Below are positions 51,542 through 59,678 of a DNA stretch of 64,000 nt, in pieces. The notes beneath the pieces were generated by a model. That model was not told the DNA's origin and searched no databases. It was given only the letters and a program-made list of their open reading frames with translations. Position 1 is the first letter of the stretch, and each line of letters begins with the position of its first letter. The position numbers and the translations under genes were made by a program. The DNA is from Clostridia bacterium (GTDB lineage Bacteria; Bacillota; Clostridia; Oscillospirales; Acutalibacteraceae), in NCBI GenBank assembly GCA_017516485.1, contig JAFXCH010000013.1, positions 1-64,000 on the forward strand, read 5' to 3'.

Positions 51542-52561
51542 TTAGTTCTTTTCTACACGAACAACTGCATAGCCGATTTTCTTGCGTCCGCAGGTGTAAA
51601 CCATATGGAGAAGATTACCCTCTGCAACGATTGAGGGATATGAAAATTCAACTCCGGGCTGAGTTTCAAGGTCAATGCGGACAGGATATGTTGCACCGTT
51701 ATCCTCAGAAAGGAAAAGGCAGAGAGGTGTTCTGTCACCCCAGTTTTCACTTACGGGGTTACAAATAAGGCCAAGCACACCGCAATCGGTCAAGGCTGCA
51801 CCGATGCCGCTGTTGTTGTTGGGCATATCGGTAGGTCTTGCTACTGACCATGTGCGTCCGAAATCGGTTGATTCGCTGCGATAAATCCAGTTGAGATTTG
51901 TGCGTGCAAGCATATAAACTCTGCCGTTATGCGATTGGTCCTCCCAAATCGCAGGCTGAATAAGACCTTCGCCTTCATTCGGAAGCTCCTCTTTGCGGTT
52001 GCATATTGTGCCGTCGGGCAGCTCGAATGCAACGGGTGCGGAAAGCTTCCAGGTTTCTCCGTTATCTTCGCTGTAATCCGTCCAGGATTCCCAACGGTCG
52101 GCCAGATCTTCGGTTGAACCGGGGGCAAGGAGAGCACCGTTTGAAAGTCTTATCATCTGATTTTTGACAGGACCTCTTCCGCCTATATCACCGGGAACAA
52201 GCTCCTTGGGCTCCGACCATGTCTTACCGCCGTCGGTGGAAACGGATTTCATTGAGTACCAATGGCCTTCATCAATACCGCTCTTGTAAATCAGTGTAAG
52301 AACGCCGTTCTCTGCAAAAAGAGTTGGGTTCCAGTCCGCTTCACCGTCATCAGGTGTTACAGGAACAGGTGTGCTCCATTCTCCGTCACGGCGTGCAAAC
52401 CATATGCGTACGTTAGGATTTTTTTCTTTTATGCCGCCGAACCAGGCAGCTGTGGGTGTGCCGTTGCAGACCGCAACCGTTGCTGCATGGCATTCTCCTG
52501 TTTCTTCATTGATACCTTCGGTTGCAAGATATTCCTGATATAAAAGTTCAGCTTTAATCAT
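51542..52561 (-). CDS. Sialidase-fold (Asp-box) glycoside hydrolase-like protein A
   Basis: A 339-residue six-bladed propeller protein with four Asp boxes: STDGGKTWSE, SEDNGETWKL, STDFGRTWSV and SEDNGATYPV. The N-terminus GECHAATVAVCNGTPTAAWF with the following GGIKEKNPNVRIWFARRDG fits the predicted-neuraminidase family (COG4692 type) rather than classical GH33; no FRIP motif is seen. No signal peptide, so it is cytosolic. It may release an acidic sugar or another exo-sugar. Its start overlaps the preceding gene by 8 bases, with GGGAG upstream, indicating coupling. Confidence 0.78.
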   Translation of the reverse strand: MIKAELLYQEYLATEGINEETGECHAATVAVCNGTPTAAWFGGIKEKNPNVRIWFARRDGEWSTPVPVTPDDGEADWNPTLFAENGVLTLIYKSGIDEGHWYSMKSVSTDGGKTWSEPKELVPGDIGGRGPVKNQMIRLSNGALLAPGSTEDLADRWESWTDYSEDNGETWKLSAPVAFELPDGTICNRKEELPNEGEGLIQPAIWEDQSHNGRVYMLARTNLNWIYRSESTDFGRTWSVARPTDMPNNNSGIGAALTDCGVLGLICNPVSENWGDRTPLCLFLSEDNGATYPVRIDLETQPGVEFSYPSIVAEGNLLHMVYTCGRKKIGYAVVRVEKN

Positions 52562-53600
52562 TTATCAATGTCTCCCATTCTGAAATTACGGTATCTGCTA
52601 CAAAGCGGTTTTCCTCTTCACCGAGATTATAATAATACAGAATATGAATTTCGTTGTTGAAGAACGCTGCTCTGGGATAACCGATATCCGTGTTGACGGC
52701 ATCCGTTCTCAATGCAACGGGCTCTGACCAGCTTTTGCCGTCACGGGTGGTGGTGATAAAAAGTCCGCAAGGACTCTGTCTGCGGAAAAAAGCAAGTACA
52801 ACTGTTCCGTCGGGTAATGAACAAAGTGCAGGCGGACTGCCTCCGCTCATATCCTCGTTTATGTAGTTGAGCTTGGTTTCATAATTCCAGTTTTTTCCTT
52901 CGTCATCGCTTAGGTAAACATCAAGCTGTGTAAAGCCCGGCTCATTTTCGCTGGCATAACGTGCGATACCAAGCAATGAACCGTCGGGCAGTTTGGCAAG
53001 AGCAGGCATAATGCGGAAATCTTCCTTGGGCGGATCTTCGCCCATCATACCGAGCTTTTCCCATTTGCCGTCAAATGTAAGCTTTGCGGCAAAGGCATTG
53101 CCTTCCATACCGTCAGCCTTAACACCTGTCATAGCAAGAAGATAGTAGCCTTCACAAACAAGGTAATCCGTTCTGGCACTGACACCTACAAGACCGAAAT
53201 CGGGAATGCGGAAAGGTCCCTCCCAGTTTTTGCCGGCATCGTTTGTAACCATAAGCTGAGTAAACACATTGCCGTCCCAGCCTGAAGGCATAAGATATAA
53301 ACCGCTGTCAGCATTGAGCAAATCCGAAGGCAGGTCGGGAAGGGGCGTTTTGTTTTCATAATCGATTGTAGGGATTTCCGGAAATTCGTGAGTCCATCCC
53401 GTTTCGGGCGTGTATCTTCCGAACATTCTGATTGTAGGCTTTGTTCTGTCAAGTGCATGGACGCCGGGGCCGTTATAATGGTGTATGCCCTTTTCAAAGC
53501 CGACGAGCAGTTCGTTGCCGAATTTCCATATACCGTGATTGGCAGGCCAGCCGAAAAAGTCGGTTTTGCCGATAGCCACGGTGTTATGTGTCACTTTCAT
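52554..53600 (-). CDS. Sialidase-fold (Asp-box) glycoside hydrolase-like protein B
   Basis: A 348-residue propeller protein related to, but clearly diverged from, the next gene. Asp-box-like motifs: TNDAGKNWEG, SDDEGKNWNY and TRDGKSWSE. MFGRYTPETGWTHEF, GSLLGIARYASENE and VVLAFFRRQSPCGLF fit exo-sialidase/BNR families. There is no signal peptide. The usual catalytic Tyr/Glu pair and Arg triad cannot be placed with confidence. First gene of the 53600-50079 operon; AAAGGGTG lies upstream of the ATG. Confidence 0.72.
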   Translation of the reverse strand: MKVTHNTVAIGKTDFFGWPANHGIWKFGNELLVGFEKGIHHYNGPGVHALDRTKPTIRMFGRYTPETGWTHEFPEIPTIDYENKTPLPDLPSDLLNADSGLYLMPSGWDGNVFTQLMVTNDAGKNWEGPFRIPDFGLVGVSARTDYLVCEGYYLLAMTGVKADGMEGNAFAAKLTFDGKWEKLGMMGEDPPKEDFRIMPALAKLPDGSLLGIARYASENEPGFTQLDVYLSDDEGKNWNYETKLNYINEDMSGGSPPALCSLPDGTVVLAFFRRQSPCGLFITTTRDGKSWSEPVALRTDAVNTDIGYPRAAFFNNEIHILYYYNLGEEENRFVADTVISEWETLIND

Positions 53601-53640
53601 ATTTCTTCACCCTTTTGAAATAAAATCATCAAAATAGTAA

Positions 53641-53678
53641 AAGGACCCCGAACGAAACTTATCTTATTTCATTCGGGG
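53641..53678 (-). terminator. Terminator after the kdsB-like gene
   Basis: CCCCGAA(C)GAAA (53646-53657) pairs with TTTC(A)TTCGGGG (53667-53678), one mismatch, with a T-rich tail on the minus strand. It separates the GNAT-kdsB group from the sialidase-fold group. Confidence 0.75.
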
Positions 53679-53693
53679 ATCTGAGCCGTATAA

Positions 53694-54440
53694 TCAGCAG
53701 CCATGACGCTCCTTATAAATGCGGATAACCTCCTGAAGGTCTTCCTCTGTGTCTACGCTGACTGCTTCATACTGTGCAGGTGCGGGAACTATTTTGATTT
53801 TATATCCGTGCTCCAGAACCTTAAGCTGCTCAAGTGACTCTGCCTCTGAAAGAGGGGTAGGGGCGAGCTTTGTGTATTTATTGAGGAATTCGTGTATATA
53901 AGCATAAATTCCTACGTGTTCAAAATATTTTGCGTGCTGAGCATTACGGGGGTAGGGGATGGGTGAACGTGAGAAATAAATTGCATTGCCGTTTACATCG
54001 GTAACAACCTTAACAACGGTATTGTTTTTAATATAATCCTCGCCTTCAATCGGAACGCTGCCCGTTGCCATAACACAGTCGGGGCTGTTGATAAGGGCTG
54101 TACCGATATCGTCAATAATTTCGGGCGGAACAAGAGGCTCGTCACCCTGAATGTTGATAACATAATCACAATCATAATTGCTTGCAGCCTCTGCAACTCT
54201 GTCAGAGCCTGTGGGATGATTAACGCTTGTCATAACAGCTTCGCCGCCGAAAGCAATAACAGCATCATATACACGCTGGTCGTCTGTTGCGACAACAACC
54301 TTGCTGAGAACCTTTGATTTGCTTGCGTTTTCATAAACGTGCTGAATCATGGGCTTACCGCATATATCTTTAAGAGGCTTTCCGGGAAGACGGGATGAAC
54401 CGTAACGGGCAGGAATAACACCTAAAACTTTAGCACTCAT
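53694..54440 (-). CDS. kdsB: 3-deoxy-manno-octulosonate cytidylyltransferase-like (CMP-sugar synthetase)
   Basis: A 248-residue enzyme of full KdsB length. VIPARYGSSRLPGKPL is the CTP-binding loop, VATDDQRVYDAVIAFGGEAV and NHPTGSDRVAEAA complete the nucleotide site, YVINIQGDEPLVPPEII binds the metal and sugar acid, and FSRSPIPYPRNAQ follows. KdsB activates Kdo as CMP-Kdo for lipopolysaccharide, which a Gram-positive should not make; no kdsA, kdsC or kdsD is nearby. It may activate Kdo or a related ulosonic acid for a surface glycan. AAAGGAG lies before the ATG. Confidence 0.85.
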   Translation of the reverse strand: MSAKVLGVIPARYGSSRLPGKPLKDICGKPMIQHVYENASKSKVLSKVVVATDDQRVYDAVIAFGGEAVMTSVNHPTGSDRVAEAASNYDCDYVINIQGDEPLVPPEIIDDIGTALINSPDCVMATGSVPIEGEDYIKNNTVVKVVTDVNGNAIYFSRSPIPYPRNAQHAKYFEHVGIYAYIHEFLNKYTKLAPTPLSEAESLEQLKVLEHGYKIKIVPAPAQYEAVSVDTEEDLQEVIRIYKERHGC

Positions 54441-54465
54441 TTTAATAATCTCCTTTAACTATAAA

Positions 54466-55677
54466 TCAGAAACTGTATTTGTCGTGCAGAGCATTACGCA
54501 TCTTATTGAGTGAGAACGGTTTGATTTCATCACAGATACGCTCACGCATTTCCTTGCCTTCATCTGTGTTCTGGGGAGCGGATGAGAAATCAAGCTCTAC
54601 GCCGAGCTCCTTGCAGACACGGTCGGCAAAAATCGGCCACAGTTCGCCGATATCACCGATAACGGGAATACTGTTTTCAAGGCGTGTAAATGCGGACATT
54701 TCCATACGGAAGGGGATTTTGGTAAGCTTTGTCTTGGGAAGACCTTCGTTGATTGCCTTCTGGATAAGCTCACTGTTTTTATTGAGGTCCCATGAACGCT
54801 TGAGATTTTCGTCAAGGTCAAAGCGGATGAGAGTTTTATCCTTGAGGCTGTATGTGGGCAGACCGTTCATTGCGGCCCAGATACCGTGGCCTGTGTATGT
54901 TTCAAAGGGACCGTCGTGAATTTCCTGTGTAAGAGCAACTGCGGATTCAATAATAACGTCGGCTTCTGAAAGCATTTTTGCAATTCTCTTGCAACGCTGG
55001 CTTACGGGAATGCTGTCGGAAATGCAGAGACCTACCTGACCGCCGCCGATAAGCTGAGGAACGCTTACAAGAACAGGTACGCCCTTGATTGCGCCTGCAC
55101 CAATCATAGTGTTGGGGTCAGCACCAAGGCCTGCAACATACTCAAAGCTCTCGCCGAGTGTCTGTGCCGCAACCATAACCTCTGTCGAAACAGTTTCATT
55201 GAAATAGCCTACGGGGTAAGCCATATTACCTGCCGCTTTGATGATAACCTTGCCCTCTGCTTTTTCGCACATAGAAACAAGCTCTTCATCAAGAGGCAGC
55301 TCTGAACGGATGCGTGCCCACTCAGCTTCATCAAGCTGTGTGAGTTCATAGATGTTGCCGCGGCAACGGATGTTTTCGGGGCATTTGTCACCGAGAATAT
55401 CTGCATCAAAACGCTTTACACGGTCAAGAGTGCCGCCCATTTCGTGAGAGATAACGGCAGAACTCGTTGTTACGCCATCAATAAGACCTGCATGGATAAG
55501 GGCGGCAATCAGAGTTGTAACACCCTCGTGAAGATTGGGTCCGCTTCCTATAACTGCCGCAACTTTACCGCCGCGTTTTTTTACTTCTATAACTTTTTCA
55601 ATTGCAGTGTTTAAAAATTCTTTTGTTTCATCAGGAAGTGCCTGATAAAGCTGTTCAACCAGAGCAGGTGATGCCAT
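54466..55677 (-). CDS. Unrecognised enzyme-like protein with Rossmann-type glycine motifs
   Basis: A 403-residue soluble protein with no signal peptide. Notable segments: AVIGSGPNLHEGVTTLIAA, IDGVTTSSAVISHEMGGTL, YVAGLGADPNTMIGAGAIKG, PQLIGGGQVGLCISDSIPVS and DGPFETYTGHGIWAAMNGLP. The glycine-rich stretches and HEMGG suggest a nucleotide- or metal-dependent enzyme. There is a faint resemblance to deoxyhypusine-synthase or ornithine-cyclodeaminase-like folds, not enough for a call. It lies 25 bases from both kdsB and the GNAT gene, so it probably acts in the same pathway, perhaps making or modifying the sugar acid. Confidence 0.6.
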   Translation of the reverse strand: MASPALVEQLYQALPDETKEFLNTAIEKVIEVKKRGGKVAAVIGSGPNLHEGVTTLIAALIHAGLIDGVTTSSAVISHEMGGTLDRVKRFDADILGDKCPENIRCRGNIYELTQLDEAEWARIRSELPLDEELVSMCEKAEGKVIIKAAGNMAYPVGYFNETVSTEVMVAAQTLGESFEYVAGLGADPNTMIGAGAIKGVPVLVSVPQLIGGGQVGLCISDSIPVSQRCKRIAKMLSEADVIIESAVALTQEIHDGPFETYTGHGIWAAMNGLPTYSLKDKTLIRFDLDENLKRSWDLNKNSELIQKAINEGLPKTKLTKIPFRMEMSAFTRLENSIPVIGDIGELWPIFADRVCKELGVELDFSSAPQNTDEGKEMRERICDEIKPFSLNKMRNALHDKYSF

Positions 55678-55702
55678 AAATATTTCTCCTATTCAAATAA
55701 AC

Positions 55703-56272
55703 TTATTGTGTTTTGTTGATTTTTTTGCCGAAGCAAGCATCGTCGTGGTCGAGTGACAAAAGTGTGAACCCATATTTTTTATAAAAGTTTACAGCTCTTT
55801 CGTTTCTCGGACCGCAGGTAAGACAAACGCCGGGAATGCCTTTTTCGGCAAGATGGTTGAAAAGGGTACTGATGAGTTTGCCGCCAAGCCCCATTCGATG
55901 ATATTCGGGAAGAATATCAACATGAAAGTGAGCGGGATATTCATCTTTGAATTTTTCCTGAGCATTGTATGCGGTTGATGCCCACTCGTATCTGTCTTCG
56001 CCGAAGCTGTCTGAAAGAGGAAGATAGTCTCTGTCAAAAATTTCTTTGAATCTGTCAAAATTTTCGGCACAGATTATGTAACCCACTGCTCTGCCGTCAT
56101 CATCGAGAACGAAACAATTTTCAGGCTCGTGCTCGATATAATAATTGCAGAAAGTGTTATGGTAAAACTGTCCGGTCAAAAAGTCCGGCACTTCTTCGGG
56201 ACCATCGCTGTTGTGACAAACAAAGTGCACATCGTCGCGGTCTTTTTCCTCATATTTTCTGATGGATACCAT
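55703..56272 (-). CDS. GNAT-family N-acetyltransferase
   Basis: A 189-residue GNAT protein. The acetyl-CoA loop is VDILPEYHRMGLGGKLISTL (R/Q-x-x-G-x-G/A), followed by LTCGPRNERAVNFYKKYGF, the usual C-terminal motif. The layout resembles GNATs found with O-GlcNAc hydrolases and sugar-acid loci. A possible role is acetylation of an amino sugar; unproven. The Shine-Dalgarno is weak (GGTGG). First gene of the group GNAT-unknown-kdsB. Confidence 0.8.
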   Translation of the reverse strand: MVSIRKYEEKDRDDVHFVCHNSDGPEEVPDFLTGQFYHNTFCNYYIEHEPENCFVLDDDGRAVGYIICAENFDRFKEIFDRDYLPLSDSFGEDRYEWASTAYNAQEKFKDEYPAHFHVDILPEYHRMGLGGKLISTLFNHLAEKGIPGVCLTCGPRNERAVNFYKKYGFTLLSLDHDDACFGKKINKTQ

Positions 56273-56344
56273 TGTGATTCACCACCCTCAATCCGGTTTA
56301 TAAAAACAGATTATCATACATATTTAAAAAAATCAATAAATTGC

Positions 56345-56372
56345 TTGAAATCTTTTCAAATAAGTGTATAGT
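56345..56372 (+). promoter_or_regulatory. Promoter of the ceramidase-GH3-GH42 operon
   Basis: TTGAAA (56345-56350), 16-base spacer, TATAGT (56367-56372) with an extended TG. It excludes the longer in-frame start at 56364. Confidence 0.65.
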
Positions 56373-56402
56373 AAAGATATACAGTTTTTTGGAGGGGACG
56401 GT

Positions 56403-57881
56403 ATGAGTTTTAAGGACAGTTTTACAAAAAAATCTGTAAATACATTGATGAAATTTATTGTTTCAACTATGCCTGCCGGATGCTTCACAACGCAGGAAAG
56501 TGCCGATGAATTTATGCTCACGGGAGATGATAAATTCTCGTCTGCTTCGGGTGAAAAATGGACCTGCGGTTTTGGTAAATCAGTATTCACTCCAACCGAT
56601 TATGACAGCAAAATATACTATATCGCAGGCTATGATTCAAACAACCCCGTAAAAGGGGTGCTTGACAATTTGTATGCAAGAGCCGTTTATCTTGATGATA
56701 ACAGAGGCTTCGGCGGTGTTGTTTTTTGTGCGCTTGACTGTGTCGGCATAAGCAGAAAAGATATAAATGACATAAGAAAGCTTGTTCTTGAAAGCGGCAG
56801 ACTCGGCAAAGTCAAGTCAATTAATATCTGTTCAACTCACACACACGCAGGAATTGACAGCCAAGGTCTCTGGGGCGAAAAGCTTTATAAAAGCGGCAGA
56901 GACAAAGTGTTTACGGATAACCTGAAAAAAGCGGCGGCTCAGGCGATCATAACATCGTATGAGAGCAGAAAAGACGGCAGGTTTTTTATGGGCTATACTC
57001 CCGTTGAGGATATGCAGGCTGATGTTAGAACTCCCGAAACATACGACAAAAACCTTACAAGATTCCGTTTTTCGCCCGACGACAAATCAGGTGACATTTA
57101 CATTGTGAATTTTGCTTCGCACGCCGAATTGCTTGGCACTACGTCACTTGTCAGTGCCGATTTCCCTGCATACCTTATCAAAGAAATTGAGGAAAACGCC
57201 CCCGACTCAAACGCTGTTTTCTTTAACGGTGCAATTGGCGGTATGATTTCCGCAAAAGAAATAAAAAAGGTTTACAGAGATTCAATCGACTGCGAAGCAT
57301 ATATGAAAGACTTCGGCAAACAATTAGGCGAAATCGCTCTTGGTATAGAAAACGAAACAGAGCTGAAGCCCATTCTTAATATAAAATCAAAAGGAATTGC
57401 CGTTCCGGGTGAAAACACGGTGCTCATCCTCGCAAGATATATTAAGGTTCTCAACAACGATATCGGAAGAACAAAGAAAAGGAGCAGAGTTTGCATTTTT
57501 TCTGAAGTGGGCTATATGGAGCTTGGTGATAAGGATGTTGCCGTATTCCTTATTCCGGGCGAGCTTTTTCCCGAGCTTTTCAACGGAGAATTTCTGACGG
57601 AAAAAGACAGCGCAAATCACAGACTTGCAAGCTACAAAAAGGTGCTTGCTGATATGACGGACTGCAAACATAAGTTTGTTATGGGACTTTGCAACGATGA
57701 ACTCGGCTACATTCTTGCTGAAAATGATTTTCTGCTGAACGAAACACTACCTTACATAAACAAAGCGACCGACGATATGAACAGAGACCACTATGAAGAA
57801 ACCAACTCAACAGGTTGTGAAACAGGAAAAATCCTTCTTGACGAAACCGAAAGTCTGATAAAATCGGCTTATAACAAATAA
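56403..57881 (+). CDS. Neutral/alkaline ceramidase-family hydrolase, cytosolic
   Basis: A 492-residue protein of the neutral non-lysosomal ceramidase family. The zinc-site pattern NICSTHTHAGIDSQG is present, with NFASHAELLG and later EVGYMELGDKDVAVFLIPGE and MGLCNDELGYILAE, matching the catalytic domain. No signal peptide is visible, and the C-terminal Ig-like domain of canonical enzymes is missing or reduced. Neutral ceramidases hydrolyse the amide of ceramide; distant bacterial members may act on other N-acyl lipids or esters. ATG 56403 is selected by GGAGGGG upstream. First of four genes ending with GH42. Confidence 0.8.
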   Translation: MSFKDSFTKKSVNTLMKFIVSTMPAGCFTTQESADEFMLTGDDKFSSASGEKWTCGFGKSVFTPTDYDSKIYYIAGYDSNNPVKGVLDNLYARAVYLDDNRGFGGVVFCALDCVGISRKDINDIRKLVLESGRLGKVKSINICSTHTHAGIDSQGLWGEKLYKSGRDKVFTDNLKKAAAQAIITSYESRKDGRFFMGYTPVEDMQADVRTPETYDKNLTRFRFSPDDKSGDIYIVNFASHAELLGTTSLVSADFPAYLIKEIEENAPDSNAVFFNGAIGGMISAKEIKKVYRDSIDCEAYMKDFGKQLGEIALGIENETELKPILNIKSKGIAVPGENTVLILARYIKVLNNDIGRTKKRSRVCIFSEVGYMELGDKDVAVFLIPGELFPELFNGEFLTEKDSANHRLASYKKVLADMTDCKHKFVMGLCNDELGYILAENDFLLNETLPYINKATDDMNRDHYEETNSTGCETGKILLDETESLIKSAYNK

Positions 57882-57910
57882 ATTAACAACATAATAAGGA
57901 GATGTGTAAA

Positions 57911-59650
57911 ATGAAAAAAATGTTCCGTTCTTTTATCGCGATTCTTCTTGTGTTTACTGTCCTCTTTTCCGTGAATTCAACTGCAGCATATGCCAAGGAC
58001 GAACCGAAAGGTTCGATTTATGCCGTAACAGATGTTCTCGGTGGCATCATTGACGGTGTTATCAATTTATTAGGTCTGTTGGCCCCTACACCCGACTATC
58101 CGACGGTTGAAGAATATTTTTCGTCAGAAAGTGAGAATTTCTACGAAGGAACAAAGACTTTCATAGATACTGCTGCTGACGGAGCAAAGTGGTCACTCGG
58201 CTTCGGCAAAGAAAGCCTTGTCCCCGATAATCTTCGTGACGGAAGCAAAAAATACTACACCGGCGGATATTTTACACAAAAGGTAAACGGTGTTTTTGAT
58301 GACCAGAAGGCGGTTGCAATTGCACTTGACGACGGTTCGGGCAGAGGAACGACAATCTTTGCTTCGGTTGACGGCATCGGCGTAGCTAACGGTGATGTGC
58401 GTGCAATAAGACAGGCTGTTGAGCAAAAGCTCAAAGAAAAAGGTGTTGACAGCGATATAAATGCTATCAACATAAATGCAACGCATTGCCATACGGTTAT
58501 TGACACCCAAGGCATAGGTCTTGATCTGCTTCCGAAAATTCTTTTAAGCTTCTTTATCGGGGCAAAAAGGTCAATAAATACCGAGTTCCTTGAGGTTATG
58601 ATTGACCGTACCTCCGATGCAATTGTTGAGGCGTATACAAATAAGGAAACCGGCTCACTTTATTACTTTGAAACAGCAGGCATGGGCAAGGATGAGGAGT
58701 ACGGCCTTTATGCTGAGGATGAATATCCGTATCTGGTTAACAAGAGATATTTTACCGAGGGCTATCAGCATTTCTTTGCCTGCTTCAAGTTTGTTCCCGA
58801 TAACGAGAATTCCGCAGCAACCATTTTGGCAAATATAGGTGCACACCCGACTATTGTTGATGAAACCACAAATCTTCTTTCCGCAGATTTTCCGGCTTTT
58901 ATGGAAGAAAAAATCAATGCTGCCGGTATGAATTTTATGTTTATCCAGGGTGCACAGGCACCTGTTTCCGTTAACAAATGGGCAGATGTTCCTGCATCAA
59001 CCGTCAGTGAGGTTGATGCGAAAATCGCCGTTAACCCCACAGCAAAAGATTACGAGACAGCTATTCTCTACGGTTACGAGTATGCAAGGCTTGTATTGGA
59101 AGCCCAGAATAATGTAAAAGAAATCGAGCCTATTCTCAATGTCAAGATGACAGAGTATGCCGTTAATCTTGAAACGGGCCTTTTCGGCTACGGTGCAACA
59201 GAGGGCTTTATCGGCACGACTACCGTTAAGGATTCTTCAAGTAAAACCGGATATTCAATTATTACGGAAGCAGGTTACATAGAAATAGGTAAAGATATCG
59301 TATTGCTTACCGCACCGGGTGAAATTGTTCCTCAGCTTATTTACGGTAACGTTGTTTCGGCAGAAGACTCCTACCTCGGTACGGAATGGACTTATGAAAT
59401 AACCTCAGAACTTATTCCCGAAGAAAAAACAGTTCTTGTTATGGGCCTTTGCAATGATGCAATCGGATATATTATGCCTGATAATGACTTTGCTCACTTT
59501 ATGACTGATGTCATTTGGGACATTGACGGTGCCGATAAATTTTTCGGTCCCTATCACAGACATTATGAAGAGCTTCTTTCAGCCGGAGGCTCGGCGGGTT
59601 CAACAACCATTTCTGTCCTTAACGAGCTTGTAAGAAGCGAAAATCCTTAA
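57911..59650 (+). CDS. Neutral/alkaline ceramidase-family hydrolase, secreted
   Basis: A 579-residue paralogue of the previous gene, with a clear signal peptide (FIAILLVFTVLFSV, likely cleaved after Ala28). Zinc-site NINATHCHTVIDTQG, the His in LANIGAHPTIVDE, EAGYIEIGKDIVLLTAPGE and MGLCNDAIGYIMPDNDF define the family. An insertion around residues 190-290 makes it longer than its neighbour. It would hydrolyse N-acyl lipids outside the cell, with the cytosolic paralogue acting on imported material. AAGGAG ten bases upstream selects ATG 57911. Confidence 0.83.
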   Translation: MKKMFRSFIAILLVFTVLFSVNSTAAYAKDEPKGSIYAVTDVLGGIIDGVINLLGLLAPTPDYPTVEEYFSSESENFYEGTKTFIDTAADGAKWSLGFGKESLVPDNLRDGSKKYYTGGYFTQKVNGVFDDQKAVAIALDDGSGRGTTIFASVDGIGVANGDVRAIRQAVEQKLKEKGVDSDINAININATHCHTVIDTQGIGLDLLPKILLSFFIGAKRSINTEFLEVMIDRTSDAIVEAYTNKETGSLYYFETAGMGKDEEYGLYAEDEYPYLVNKRYFTEGYQHFFACFKFVPDNENSAATILANIGAHPTIVDETTNLLSADFPAFMEEKINAAGMNFMFIQGAQAPVSVNKWADVPASTVSEVDAKIAVNPTAKDYETAILYGYEYARLVLEAQNNVKEIEPILNVKMTEYAVNLETGLFGYGATEGFIGTTTVKDSSSKTGYSIITEAGYIEIGKDIVLLTAPGEIVPQLIYGNVVSAEDSYLGTEWTYEITSELIPEEKTVLVMGLCNDAIGYIMPDNDFAHFMTDVIWDIDGADKFFGPYHRHYEELLSAGGSAGSTTISVLNELVRSENP

Positions 59651-59678
59651 AAACAAACTTTATTACGGAGGTTCTGGA

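Noticed and set aside
51542..53600. Classical GH33 sialidase pair
   Set aside because: Asp boxes are present but no FRIP motif, no signal peptide and no clear Arg triad; called sialidase-fold only.
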